A stretch of DNA of 64,000 nucleotides, taken from NCBI GenBank assembly GCA_025084515.1, contig JAJAGP010000170.1, positions 186,001 through 250,000 of the forward strand, given 5' to 3'. The notes beneath the pieces were generated by a model that worked only from the letters and a program-made list of their open reading frames with translations, was not told where the DNA came from and ran no database searches. The DNA is from Ancistrus triradiatus (taxonomy: Eukaryota; Chordata; Actinopteri; Siluriformes; Loricariidae). Positions 12,534 to 24,035 of the stretch are shown here, one piece after another; position 1 is the first letter of the stretch; every line of letters begins with the position of its first letter. Both the position numbers and the translations under genes were made by a program.

Positions 12534-12816
12534 AGAGTACTGTGCAAAAGTCTTAGGCCATAATGACCATTTATAACATATTGTCGACAATTTGACCCAA
12601 AAATTTCAAACTTCGATTAGTCACTCCATAATACTCTTTTCCACTGATCTTTATTCCAATCTTTGAGAGCTTTAATATATTTTACCTTTTCACTCTGTTC
12701 CCCTTAAAAAAAAAGAAGTGTTTTTTTGGCTGCTACTTTTCCAAAACAGCCATTCCTGATGAAGTTTCTTCAGACTGTAGAAGGGTCCATTTGGCATTTT
12801 GATGAAGATTAATTGA
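12534..12816 (-). mobile_element. Fragment of a Tc1-like element ('gtactgtgcaaaagtcttag')
   Basis: The terminal motif 'gtactgtgcaaaagtcttag' is followed by minus-strand transposase debris ('tggctgctacttttccaaaa'). The same family recurs at 20530-20817, where the opposite end 'tttttgcacagtactgta' is preserved. Confidence 0.6.
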
Positions 12817-13120
12817 ATGAATCTGTAGCAGACCCACAGAAAATCCACACTTTGTATAAGGTATTATGTGCATTAATGGATTTGTATTGTACAGCTGCTC
12901 CCTGATTTATGAAGAGGAAATGTTCAGACAAACCAATCATGAACTGATGAGTTTAATGTTTGGAGCGGAGTCTATGATGAGTAATGATAAGCAAGTTAAT
13001 TTTACATTAACATATAATTGGGCAATTTCATTAACACAAAGCTTATTTTGTAATAAAGTGTTGAACAATCTCATGTAATTTAGTGAGCAATGGATTGAAA
13101 GTGAAAATTAAAAGCAAAAC
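12817..13120 (+). repeat. Dispersed Tigger-like repeat, second copy
   Basis: It matches 2610-2945 through 'gtattgtacagctgctccct', 'ataaagtgttgaacaatctc' and 'caatggattgaaagtgaaaa'. It has no coding capacity; the 70-codon ORF is incidental. Confidence 0.65.
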
Positions 13121-13415
13121 ACTGGTCGTTTCTCAATATGCGTACTTTTCTGTAAGTTTGCATCTAACCAAGTACATGAAAAAATGCTCAGACGATTTCG
13201 GAGATGTGATGTAAAGTTATTAAGGTATTTATTATGCATTATGTGTATTATTTATTCAACCTGTATTCTGCATATGAATTGTCTGATACAAATTGTTCAA
13301 GTTCAGAATTAAATTCCCTTCTAAAATCAGACTTGTTTGGTGCTCGCTTATGATTGGGAAGGTTTTTATTTATGCTTACATGCAATTGGTCCATTTTTAC
13401 ACGTAGATTACACTA

Positions 13416-14728
13416 TGGTGGTGCTTGAAACTTTGTGAACCCTTTAGAATTTTCTGTATTTCTTTATAAATATGACCTAAAACATCATCAGATTTTCCTA
13501 AAAGTCCTAAAAGTAGATAAAGGGAACCCAGTTAAACAAATGACACAAAAATATTATACTTGGTCATTTATTTATTGAGGGAAATGATCCAATATTACAT
13601 ATTAGTGAGTGGCAAAAGTATGTGAACCTCTAGGATTGGCAGTTAATTTGAAGGTGAAATTAGAGTCAGGTGTTTTCAATCAATGGGATGACAATCAGCT
13701 GTGAGGGGGCACCCTGTTTTATTTAAAGAACAGGGATCAATCAAAGTCTGCTTTTCACATCACATGTTTGTGGAAGTGCATCATGGCACGAACAAAGGAG
13801 ATTTCTGAGGACCTCAGAAAAAGAGTTGTTGATGCTCATCAGGCTGGAAAAGGTTACAAAACCATCTCTAAAGAGTTTGGACTCCACCAATCCACAGTCA
13901 GGCAGATTGTGTACAAATGGAGGAAATTCAAGGCCATTGTTACCCTCCCCAGGAGTGGTTGACCAACAAAGATCACTCCAAGAGAGCAAGGCGTGTAATA
14001 GTTGGCGAGGTCACAAAGGACCCCAAGGTAACTTCTAAGCAACTGAAGGCTGCTCTCACATTGGCTAATGTTTAATTTTCATGAGTCCACCATCAGAAGA
14101 ACACTGAACAACAATGGTGTGCATGGCAGGGTTGCAAGGAGAAAGCCCACTGCTCTCCAAAAAGAGAACATTGCAGCTCGCCTAAATATCATGTGGACAA
14201 GCCAGAAGGCTTATTGGAAGAATTTTTTGTGGACAGATGAGACCAAAATAGAACTTTTTTGGTTTAAAGAAAAGAGTTATGTTTGGAGAAAGGAAAATAC
14301 TGCATTCCAGCATAAGAACCTTATCCCATCTGTGAAACATGGTGGTGGTAGTATCATGGTTTGGGCCTGTTTTGCTGCATCTGGGCCAGGACGGCTTGCC
14401 ATCATTGATGGAACAATGAATTCTGAATTATATCAGAGAATTCTAAAGGAAAATGTCAGGACATCTGTCCATGAACTGAATCTCAAAAAAAGGTGGGTCA
14501 TGCAGCAAGACAACGACCCTAAGCACACAAGTCGTTCTACCAAAGAATGGTTAAAGAAGAATGAAGTTAATGCTTTGCAATGGCCAAGTCAAAGTCCTGA
14601 CTTTAATCCAATCGAAATGTTGTGGGAGGACCTGAAGCGAGCAGCTAATGTGAGGAAACCCACCAACATCCCAGAGTTGAAGCTGTTCTGTACGGAGGAA
14701 TGGGCTAAAATTCCTCCAAGCCGGTGTG
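13416..14728 (+). mobile_element. Tc1-like transposon, family 'CAGTGGTGCTTGAAAG', 3'-truncated
   Basis: The 5' end (tggtggtgcttgaaactttg) is followed by a decayed transposase gene. The N-terminal helix-turn-helix (MARTKEISEDLRKRVVDAHQ, from 13783) stops at a TGA where other copies have CGA ('gtcgaccaa'), a C-to-T CpG change. The frame then resumes at 14068-14751 with the catalytic core: [41 protein letters not shown] and SPDFNPIEMLW, giving D, D and E. Sequence homology ends abruptly at CCGGTGTG (14728), and the 3' terminal repeat is missing. Confidence 0.9.
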
Positions 14729-16196
14729 TACATTTGAGGTGTGTAAAATAATACTTGATCACTTTACTACTTTATGAATTCCCATGGTGGGAGAGATACA
14801 AGCAGTAAGCATCGTAGGCTGAAGATTCTTATAGAGTGTGTGTGTGTTTACATGTGTGTAGGAAGCAACAAGAGCCTCAGCAGGTGGTCTCTCTGTTGCA
14901 GACTGGAGCTCTGTACAGAGGACATTTATGTGATTGTGTGCACATGCAGCTGCGATGCGAGCAGCACCCACGTTCATGCCAGTTGTTCGTCTGGAGGATT
15001 AAACGCACTGTACTTTTCCCGAATGCTGCTTTGTTCACAGAAATGCAGTTTAACTGAATGAGATCATTGGTAGAAATTTGTCCATTTTTGTGTTCTATAT
15101 CCTGAAGAAACGGGTTTTTACAAATACACTTTTTCCTGCGGTGCCACTTGTAATCATCAAGGATTGGATAATTCCAAGGAAAACAGAAGGAGGGGGAAAA
15201 GACTGTGATCTCTGTACTGATCCCTGCCAGTCTGTCATTCTTGTAGTCATGGCACTGTTATCCCACACCTTTTTCTTCCTTTGTTTTCCTTCTTCACATT
15301 AAATACATAGAAACCAAATAAATTATTCTAAAGCAGGGCTAATTGGCTGCCATGGCAACAGAGAAGCCTCCCCTTGCCGCTTGTTTTAATGCATTTGTTG
15401 CACTTGTGTAAACACCACACTCCTCCGCGAATTCCCTACAGTCTCTTTCACTCTGTCTCTCTCTCTTTCTTGCACATTCTCTCTGCCTTCCGGATGTCAC
15501 ACGCTAACAGAAAGCTCTGGAGGTTACCTTGACTGGTGCACTCTGTTTTTTTATCGTGCACACCGTCCTATTGTGACTTTATAATAACAATTATGTAGGC
15601 TTTAGACTTTAGACTAACACAATTGTAAGCAACCTTACTACTATTTGCCTTATAATACCAGACTGGTGTCCATCTCACTGATGGAGACCAAGCCAGCTCT
15701 CACACTTCTGGAAGCATGCACTGTGGCACCAGTTTAAGACCCCTTTACACTTTTCTTGCTGCACATCTGCTAGAATGGGATTGGTTTCTTACAGTATGGA
15801 ATTGTATAAAAAAATTGTATACAAATAACATTTACAGATTTTCTCTTTCACAAAAAGGTTTAATCAGCCAATATATGTTTGTTGTTTGAGGATTGTTTCT
15901 TTAGAGTAGCACTAGAGCTATAGCTAAGCACAAATGCAAAGACGATCTGTATTATTATCCAGATATAATGGGGCACTTGTTGTAAAATGTTCCCAGTGAA
16001 AACTCTGCCACCAAGCAGTATGACTTGAGTAAGATAAGATTTGGGGTGGGAGAGCTCTTCCATTACCTGTCACTAAACTTAGGATCAAGTTCAGTTTTTT
16101 ATGTCCTGGTTTTAACACTAGACAAATAAGAAGCATCCGCGACAAGTAAAAATTCCCTGAGATATGTAAGGAAGACACCTTAGGAGGATCCAGGCT
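14729..16196. other. Non-coding, mostly without recognised repeats
   Basis: Contains TG-rich tracts, a CT-rich tract (15440-15485) and, at 15340-15359, a homeodomain-type site next to an RFX-like X-box. It is possibly intronic or upstream regulatory sequence of ATXN1. Confidence 0.45.
15346..15359 (+). promoter_or_regulatory. RFX X-box-like palindrome GCTGCCATGGCAAC
   Basis: It matches the palindromic RFX site GTTGCCATGGCAAC at 13 of 14 positions, with CTAATTGG directly upstream. The surrounding 100 bp carry no recognised repeat. The function is inferred from the motif only. Confidence 0.35.
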
Positions 16197-16445
16197 CAAG
16201 TGGGGAAACCCCTAGTCGGCAGCATAGGGCGCAAGGCAGGAACAACCCTAGACAGGGCACCAATCCATCGTAGGGCACACACACTCACACTAGGGGCAAT
16301 ATTAGAGAAACCAATTAACCGTGGGAGTAAACCTATGCAGACACGTCGAGGACATGCAGGCTCCACACAGAAAGGACCCAGATCACTACACCTGGGGATT
16401 GAACCTAGGACCTTGTCGCTGTGAGGCGACAGTGCTATCATGCCA
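16197..16445 (-). repeat. tRNA-derived SINE, minus orientation
   Basis: It reads backwards relative to the copy at 63078: 'gggattgaacctaggacc', 'ctgtgaggcgacagtgct' (tRNA-like head), 'gacatgcaggctccacacag', 'gacagggcaccaatccatcg'. It is the best preserved head region in the window after 63078-63400. Confidence 0.8.
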
Positions 16446-16769
16446 GACTTGGTTTAGACTTGTAATTTATAAAAAAGATGTTTATAGGTGAAGAAGCACA
16501 GCAAATGTGAGCAGAGGCAGAGAGAGAGTTAAAAAAGTCTTCTTTCAAGTTCATGGCAGAATAAAAGTGTAACGAGAGAAGAAAAGGACCTGGACCAAGC
16601 CTTATTCAAAATGATGTACATATACTATGAGCCACTCACCAAGGGTAAACATGAAGGGGTGCATTATTTTGCAAATGCTGCATAGCCAGTGTCACTAGTT
16701 ATGGGCCAGTTTAGTGCAACCAATTAATCTAATGGATCTCCTTGGGAGGAAAACATAGGGAGGACATGC

Positions 16770-16930
16770 AAACACCACCATGCAAGTTACATTTAGTGCA
16801 CTTAGCAGACACCCTTACCTACAACCCAAAACGTTTGAGAGCTATGGACCATGCTCAAGGGCCCAACAGTGACACCTTGGCAATGCTGGGACTTGAACTC
16901 TGGACAATAGTACAGAACCTTAATTGCTAT
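16770..16930 (-). repeat. Degenerate tRNA-related SINE fragment
   Basis: 'acatttagtgcacttagcag' and 'gggacttgaactctggac' are typical of decayed fish SINE tails and tRNA-like heads. Confidence 0.45.
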
Positions 16931-16997
16931 ACCCCAACAGTCTCTTATTAAGAACTTTCAAGGGATGCCCCAACACATGTCCTTGAACTTTCATTAG

Positions 16998-17697
16998 AAG
17001 TAGAGACGCAACGATCGACTGGCCAGTGACCACAATCAGTCTCGTATAACCGATTCTGTCCCGGTCACATTTAGGCACACATGCACCACACGACAGCGTC
17101 AGTGGCATAAATGCAGCCACACTTGAAAAGCACTTTTACTAACGTCAATTCACAATTCAGTTGTGCTTTAAACACAGTTTGAGCTTTAATTGTGTGTTTG
17201 TTTATGAGACAGATCAGTGCTGATGATGAGGAAGTGTTAGATTTCAGTTGTGCTTCAATGCTACCACTTAATACACTAAATAGTCTCTTCCTATATAACA
17301 CAGCACTAGTGAGGGACCAGTCATATAGTGATATGTCGGTTACAGCAATGTCTTCAGCGTTCTAGTTCTTCACAGTGAGTGAGTGGTGTTTGCAGTATGC
17401 ATGACGAAAGTAAGCATCCGAGGAAGACCTCCAAAAACACTCAGAACAATTGTAAGACATTTAAAATAGCATCACCCTACTGAATAAGTGGAATTTGACA
17501 AAGCTAAAGCTAAGAGAGTGCCAGACACAATCTTTCTTTAGCAGTGAAGACGTTTCATTAAAAGAAAAGTTGAACAAAAAGTTAAAAGTTATCTATATGC
17601 TGTCATTTATCATTTTTGGACCAAAAAAAAAAATCGGAATTGGCCAGTCATATGTTTAAGGAATCGGCCAAGAAAATTGCAATTGGTGCATCTCTTA
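16998..17697. mobile_element. hAT-like non-autonomous element
   Basis: The left end TAGAGACGCAACGATCG and right end CAATTGGTGCATCTCTTA are imperfect inverted repeats (TAGAGATGCACCAATTG when inverted). Inner halves also mirror each other ('actggccagtga' and 'ggccagtcat'). The target duplication is unclear and there is no transposase. Confidence 0.55.
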
Positions 17698-18229
17698 AGT
17701 GAATTAATGGTCTTCTGTTCTTTCCATTACAAGGATATATGTTGAAATTCTTATCTGTGCTATTCACCCCTATGCAATGAGCAGTGCACTATTCTTTACT
17801 GTGTACTCTACTATGGCTATGAGATGACTGGATGCACTTGTCCCTGCCTGGGCATGGTTGTGGTTGTGTCTTATTCATCTTCACTCTCTTAACTTTTATA
17901 GCACTTGGACTGAGAGGTTAACATAAGAAGGCCTTGGAACACTTTTATGTGGCTGTGCATTAGAGAGCCAGTAACTTGTTATCACTGTCTTATTTAACCT
18001 CTCCTTTTATCGTCCCTGTCTGGAGCTCCAGTATCCTCCACTGTTCACTCTCTATCAGTGAGTGTCCTCCTCCCTGTCTCCTCCTTCATTCCCTCCCTCA
18101 CGAGTGGAGTCTGGGCATGGTGCCAGCTGGCGTGTGTGTTTTTTGAATGAATACCTGATGGAGTTGGTGGAGGGCAGTGAGGCGAGGCATGGGCGGAGCT
18201 GAGAGAGCGAGAGAGTATGACAGAGCATG

Positions 18230-18487
18230 TGTCAGAGAGAGAGAGAGAGAGAGAGCGCAGGAGAGGGGAGTGAGGCCCTTGCGTAACGCATGTGGAGTGC
18301 TACATGCAGACGGGCAGGCAGGGAGCCGGCTCGGGGCTGCCTGTGCATGACACTCAGGCCTGGATGGCTAATCGTAGGCCTGCTGTGGAACTGGAAGATA
18401 GAAACTTCTACAGCTGTAAGGGCAGGGGCATAATGAGGGCACGGAAGTAGGCAAGCTAGGGCAGAAGAGTTGGGGAGGAGTCCTAAG
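18230..18487 (+). other. Candidate ATXN1 upstream untranslated exon or promoter segment
   Basis: A locally GC-richer stretch follows a GA microsatellite (18236-18256) and ends in a consensus donor, TAAG|gtaaga, at 18487/18488. There are no convincing ORFs and no recognised repeats. It is proposed only because ATXN1 orthologues have distant 5' UTR exons. Confidence 0.25.
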
Positions 18488-19018
18488 GTAAGACTTGACC
18501 CACTTCTCTCAGCCTGTTTTGGCCTTGCTGATTTGTGTGTGATCTCTCCTGTTGCTTATTGTCATCAGGAGTCCTTTAGTAGCTCTTCCACCAGCACTCT
18601 GTTCGTTTACAGTCCTTTTCATGCAGCCATTCTGAAATCCTTCCAAAGGAGTGCTTTTTATTACATGTGCTTGTTCTTCTTGCCTCTTTCTGCAGTGGTG
18701 GATGTTGTATGAAACTGGCACTCTCATTGATTGGAAAGCCAGAGAGAGCTGGGTTTGTGCGCCAAGTGTGTGCCCACCTCTTAAAGGGCTAGCACTTGAT
18801 TTGAACAGCAGCTTATTCCCCATAGTAACTGTCAGTTCCAGGGAAGAGACTTTAGAAAGCAATTGTGCATAGGGCTGCAGTATAATGACTGTAATATGTA
18901 GGCCTGCACAGTTCAGTGAAACATCAGTGATATTAGAGGGTTTGTCTTGATAATGTGATATAACGTGGTACCCTGGTTCTCGTACCAGGCAAATGTTTTC
19001 TCATATGGAATAATGTAA
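18488..19018. other. Non-coding, nothing recognised
   Basis: The minus-strand ORF of 117 codons and two plus-strand ORFs overlap here, with no family features. Confidence 0.4.
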
Positions 19019-19660
19019 ATCGAACTTCACACGAAATTAAAAAATAAATTACAAAAGACTTGCAACTCTGACTTTGAATTTACCGTCAGTGACTTGGAAT
19101 CGGACTTGGGCTTTAAGACTCAAGAGCCTCCACAAACCAATTTTTTTAACTTAACAATTGACTTCCAAGTGTTAAAATAATATTGCATCATATAACTGAG
19201 CCTGTATTGCTTGCATGGTGCTGTGTCACTGTAGTGCTAGGGAGCTGAGCTGCTCAGCTTTGTTTATCTGTAACCTAGCAACAAGGAAAATTCTGCAGCC
19301 AGTCGGCAGGAAACTTTAAGAAACACCAGTATTAAGGTTTGTGCAGCCTAGAAACACGCTGCCACAAATAATCATTTTCAACTAGAAAGACTGTGCTGTA
19401 GTGCAAAAAAAAAACTGCAAGATGCAAATGTGTGGGGTGAAGGTCACAGATGCAACATCATCTAACTTTGTTCAACATTTGATACGTCTGTGCTTATACA
19501 GTATACATAGTAATTAGCTAGCTAGCTAACTTGTAACCTGCCAACTGGTGACTTGAATAGGACTTGAATTGTCGGACTTGGGACTCGACTTGGGACTTGA
19601 TTTGGGAATCGCTTGTAATGACTTGGGACTTGACTTGGGACTTGACTTGGGACTTGCATG
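19019..19660. repeat. Repeat region with a GACTTGG-type minisatellite
   Basis: 19555-19658 is built of imperfect 'acttgggacttg' units. Related units occur at 19065-19120 ('gacttggaatcggacttg'). The region between may be one element whose edges carry the minisatellite. The translated DLGLDLGL peptide is a by-product. Confidence 0.6.
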
Positions 19661-20014
19661 CACCTTAGTGACTAATTCCCATCACTGGTTATATGTATTG
19701 TCTGGTGTCAGTGGTTTTACTGCACACCGTATCAACGATAAAATCTGTTATTGTACGAGTACATGTAAATTATGTATATAAGATCTCTGGACCATAAAAC
19801 CAAAAAACAGGAAAAAGGCAAGGGTTCTTTAGGTGCTGTTAAACTGAATCATGGCAGTTGTACAAATTTTTTACATTAACTTTGTGTGCAGTTGAAGTTG
19901 TGGTGCCTGTTTTGGTGTTTCTCCAGCTGTGCCAAACCATACCACAACTTTTTGATTGTCTTGTGTTTTGTTACTTTCAGTAGATTGCAAATGTGACAGC
20001 ACCAATTGCCATCA

Positions 20015-20245
20015 TCATGTGGTAGCTCCTGTGGCTTGGAAATAAAAACCATCTGCTGGAAACCTGGGTTCTGGGTTCAAGCCCTGTGTTTCAAACACGT
20101 ATGCCAAGTGAGGCAAACATGGAAACCTGCAATGAACAGGCACCCTGTTGCCCTGTCCTGGCTGTATTTCTGCCTAAGCCCTGTGAATCTCTGGGAAAGG
20201 TTCCGACCCACCTCCCACCATCCACTCTGGCCATGCTTTTTGCTT
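20015..20245 (+). repeat. Degenerate tRNA-derived SINE
   Basis: The B-box-like 'ggttctgggttcaagccc' is followed by 'aacaggcaccctgttgccct', a decayed form of the shared SINE body. The overlapping 145-codon ORF is not a gene. Confidence 0.5.
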
Positions 20246-20261
20246 TTGCTAACACATGCAC

Positions 20262-20528
20262 ATATACACTGGTCAGCAATAATTTAATGACCACCTATTT
20301 CTTTCTACACTCATTATCTATTTTATCAGTTTCACTTACCATATATAAGCACTTTGTAGTTCTACAGTTACAGACTATAGTTCATCTGTTTCTCAACATC
20401 CTTTGTTCGTCCCCTTTACTCTGCACTCTAATGGCCAGGACCCCCGGAGAACCAGCAGATCAGGTACTATTTGGATGGTGGATAATTCTCAGCACTGCAG
20501 TGACACTGATATGGTGGTGGTGAGTTAG
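20262..20528 (+). mobile_element. Half of a palindromic MITE (CACYGATCAGC family)
   Basis: 'cactggtcagcaataattta', 'agttacagactatagttcat' and 'ctcagcactgcagtgacact' match the arm of the element at 34015-35038. The other half is absent. Confidence 0.65.
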
Positions 20529-20529
20529 T

Positions 20530-20817
20530 GTTTTGGTATCTTAGCCTTCTCACCCTGTTCCCCTTCCGACAAATGGTTTCTTGGCTGCTACCCTTCCAAA
20601 AAAGACCAAGGTCAACTTGGCATCCCGATGACTCTGCCAGATGCTACAGCTGCTCAAGTGTAACTGGAGATCACATTATATTCTTGCCACTGTAGCCTGT
20701 AGTTGGCTGTATTTTAATAAATATACTGAGAAATAATTATATATGGTCATTATAACATGGCTAAAACAATAGTATGTGTGAGCTAATGTTGGCCTACGAT
20801 TTTTGCACAGTACTGTA
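20530..20817 (-). mobile_element. Fragment of a Tc1-like element, second copy
   Basis: It shares 'caccctgttccccttcc' and 'tggctgctacccttccaaaa' with 12700-12750 and ends in the terminal repeat 'ttttgcacagtactgta'. Confidence 0.55.
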
Positions 20818-21412
20818 TGTACTTTGTTTGGTCTGTGTTTGACATTGGTTATGCATGGTGTATCTTGTATGTAGTCTCTACAGGTGTATGTCTAAATTTG
20901 TGTGAGGAAAAACAGTGATTCACCAGTGCTGCTTTCTGGACTCAGGGGCTTTTGGCTGTAACTCATAGCCCTGATGGAGGACAATAAGTTTCGATTTCAA
21001 GTCATTTGATGCTCACTACGCTTTGTTGAGCGTGTGTGCCCAGCAAGATCTAGCTGATGGACCTTCAGCACTTTTCTTACTGTACGCTTGCTTTAGAGTA
21101 CAGTAGCAAAGTCAGGCTTTGTGTATGTGTGTGCAAGCTCAGTACATATCGCTTTATGTCTCGCCTTGTGCTGTGTGTCATTGTTGTAGGAGTGCGTGCT
21201 GAATAGTATTCCCTGTAATGTAGGTCACTAGAGGCTGCTGTAACACCCTCCTCACCCCTCCTCTGTGCAGTGTGAGTGCTGTGTGCCATCTCTGTAGTGG
21301 GAGATTGTGATTTTGTCGTCTTTCTCTTAATCTGCAGGGATAAAGCATTGAGGCTGCCACAGTGAAATATTAGAAACTGGCTTTCCCTGAGATGACGCTG
21401 GGCTGTGATTTG

Positions 21413-21480
<68 letters not shown>
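21413..21480. repeat. Long (GT)n microsatellite
   Basis: An almost pure GT run of about 65 bp. Confidence 0.95.
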
Positions 21481-21481
<1 letters not shown>

Positions 21482-21699
21482 AAGTTCTAGTACTGGCCAC
21501 AACTTTATCAATCCTCATTGGCCCCTAGCGGTTCAGCATCCACTAAAAACAGTGTGGGCTTAGTTGAATATAATTTTCCCCTTTCTCTGCACTCCAAAGG
21601 AAGGTGCCCTAGGGAAGAGACTGAGTTTATCTAAGGGAATTTTAACTGATTGATAAAGTTCTTTCATAGATAATCTTTAAAGTGCCACCAGAGCTGTAG

Positions 21700-22070
21700 T
21701 TCTACAATGAGCTCCATGGTTAGCATATACATGCTAACTGTAATTCCACCTCTTTTGTCACAGCTAAGAGAAGACTATATTCTTTGTGCATACCCAAAAG
21801 TGAATCCTAAAACATGGGCATTATTACGGAGTTCGACCCAGCTTTGCTGCTGCAACAGCTATCACTCTTCTGAGAAGACTTTCCACTAGATTGTGGAACA
21901 TTTGGACTGTGAGCTTGGGCACTGTAAGCCCAGGCTCACTGTTGACATTCCAGTTGATCTCACAAGGTGCCTGATGAAGTTAGGCTGGGCTCTGTGTAAA
22001 CCAGTCAAGTTCTCCATCAAAGCTTTTTCTTTCTTTATGGGCTTTGTTCTGGAGGGCAGGGCAGAAAGTT
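21700..22070 (-). mobile_element. Decayed Tc1-like fragment
   Basis: 'ctgagaagactttccactag', 'gtaaaccagtcaagttctcc' and 'tctttatgggctttgttctg' are recognisable from the minus strand of a common fish Tc1-like element. Termini related to this family are seen at 58238-58998. There is no ORF. Confidence 0.45.
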
Positions 22071-22149
22071 GATGAATGAAAACCAGGAAGTATTATATTG
22101 TGAGTATATTGTGAGGTGACCAGTACAATCCATTGTACTACCAGTGATT

Positions 22150-22826
22150 CCGTGAGTTGCTACCCTCCACTCGAATGTGCGACCAACAAAGATCACTCCA
22201 AGAGCAGAGCATGTAATAGTTGGCAAGGTCACAAAGGACCCCAGGGTAACTTCTAAGCAACTGAAGGCCTCTCTCACATTGGCTAATGTTAATGTTCATG
22301 AGGCCACCATCAGAAGAACACTGAACAACAATGGTGTGCATGGCAGGGCTGCAAGGAGAAAGCCACTGCTCTCCAAAAAGAACATTGCGGCTCGTCTGCA
22401 GTTTGCGAAAGATCACGTGGACAAGCCAGAAGTCTATTGGAAGAATGTTTTGTGGATGGATGGGACCAAAATAGAACTTTTGGTTTAAAAGGAAAGTGTT
22501 ATGTTTGGAGACAAGAAAACACTGCATTCCAGCATAAGAACCTCATCCCATCTGTGAAACATGGTGGTGGTAGTATCATGGTTTGGGCCTGTTTTGCTGC
22601 ATACTGAAAGCAAACGCTCACATACTTTTGCCACTCACTAATATGTAATATTGGATCATTTTCCTCAATAAGTAAATGACCAAGTAAATATTTTTGTCTC
22701 ATTTGTTTAACTGGGTTCTCTTTATCTACTTGTAGGAATTGTGTGAAAATATGATGATGTTTTAGGTCATATTTATGCAGAAATGTACAAAATTCTAAAG
22801 GGTTCACAAACTTTCAAGCACCACAG
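22150..22826 (+). mobile_element. Tc1-like transposon, family 'CAGTGGTGCTTG', 5'-truncated and internally deleted
   Basis: It starts within the transposase gene at 'gcgaccaacaaagatcactc' and retains [34 protein letters not shown] and [19 protein letters not shown]. The first catalytic Asp context has become MDGT. At about 22602 it jumps to the 3' end ('tactgaaagcaaacgctcac'). The 3' terminal repeat ends 'caagcaccacag' at 22826, followed by TA. Confidence 0.85.
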
Positions 22827-24035
22827 TACATGCATTTAACAATCCGATCATAGTCGGATTTCTGCAGTTATCTGATAACGGTATTCAAGTGGTCATGTAC
22901 ATGGCATACTCCGATCTAGAAATCAGATTAAGAAATATGATAAAGAGAGCTGGATTTTACTCCAGTAATTGGATTACTCATATCATGTATACCAGTTACC
23001 TGATATCCAATTGTTTTTCTCAGTTGCATGTGTGCAAGACTAACCCAACACGGTTTCCAGGTCCATGTATTCGAAAGGCCTCTTTTTTTCTATCGACAGT
23101 GACAGGTTTTTAGTGATCTGATCATAACCGGATTTCTGCAGTTATCTAATTATTCAAGTAGTCATGTAGAAACCAGATTAAGAAATCCAATAAAGAGAGC
23201 TGGATTTTAGCAATCAGATTTCTTAACTTATGAATATCCACAGTATGATTTCAGTCTGTTTTCTCAGTCTGCACATGCACACACATGTGACTTATAGAGC
23301 GTGGAGCTGTCCCAGAAGCAGCTAGTTGCCACTTCTGCTTATTCTAAGTGACTTTGGGCTTATTTTCTATCAAGTCGCTTACAAATATTGATAACTTTGT
23401 TGCGGTTTGCACGTTTTTGGGGCTTGTGTCTCAAGTGTACAGATGTTCCCTGACTTACAGTGGGGTTATGTTCTGAAAAAAAACATAATTATAAACTGAA
23501 GAGTTTAGATTTAATGCATGGCCTAACGTAAACATAAAACACTTACATTAACCTACAGTTTGTCGAAATCATTAGCACAAAGATTATTTTATCATAAAGT
23601 GTTGAATATCTCATGTAATTTATTGAATATGAAAATAAAAATGCTATGCTTCCTGGCACAGATGCTCTGCTCTGCTCAGTCAGCTGGCTGCTGGCCTGAT
23701 GCCCCATATCTGTGGCATCTGGCAACCCTGAAATTAAATGCAGCAATCACCAAATGGCTACCAAACACTTTTTGGGGATACTCTGAAATGCAGTATAGGC
23801 TCAAGGAAATAAATAAATTTAAATAAAATGTAATAATAATGAAATAATAATTATGAAAATAAAATAATAATAGGTTGAAAGTTTGCATCACATTCTTCTG
23901 TGAGATTATTGGCTGGTTGGAAGGTAGAACACCACTTACTGCCTGAGTCATGTAAACTCGGAGGTTTCCCATTTCCTATTATCCCATTACAAATGTCGAA
24001 CAAGTGCACGTAAACTGGATCAGATTACTAACGAA
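22827..24035. repeat. Mosaic of MITE fragments ('atccgatcatagtcggattt' type) and a Tigger-like repeat
   Basis: 22829-23240 has repeated blocks 'cggatttctgcagttatct' and 'cagattaagaaat', shared with the inner MITE at 34449-34802. 23438-23660 is the third copy of the Tigger-like repeat ('agatgttccctgacttacag', 'ataaagtgttgaatatctca'). 23925-24050 returns to the first type ('aactcggaggtttcccattt', 'gattttctgcagtatgcc'). The layout suggests one MITE split by later insertions. Confidence 0.55.

Noticed and set aside
14068..14751. Possible functional transposase (227 codons)
   Set aside because: The first catalytic Asp and downstream motifs are present, but the helix-turn-helix lies in another frame behind a stop, and the element lacks its 3' terminal repeat.
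20086..20523. 145-codon plus-strand ORF
   Set aside because: It spans a degenerate SINE and half of a palindromic MITE; there is no coding signature.
21077..21511. 144-codon minus-strand ORF with a His-Thr run
   Set aside because: The run is translation of the GT microsatellite; the flanks have no homology that I recognise.
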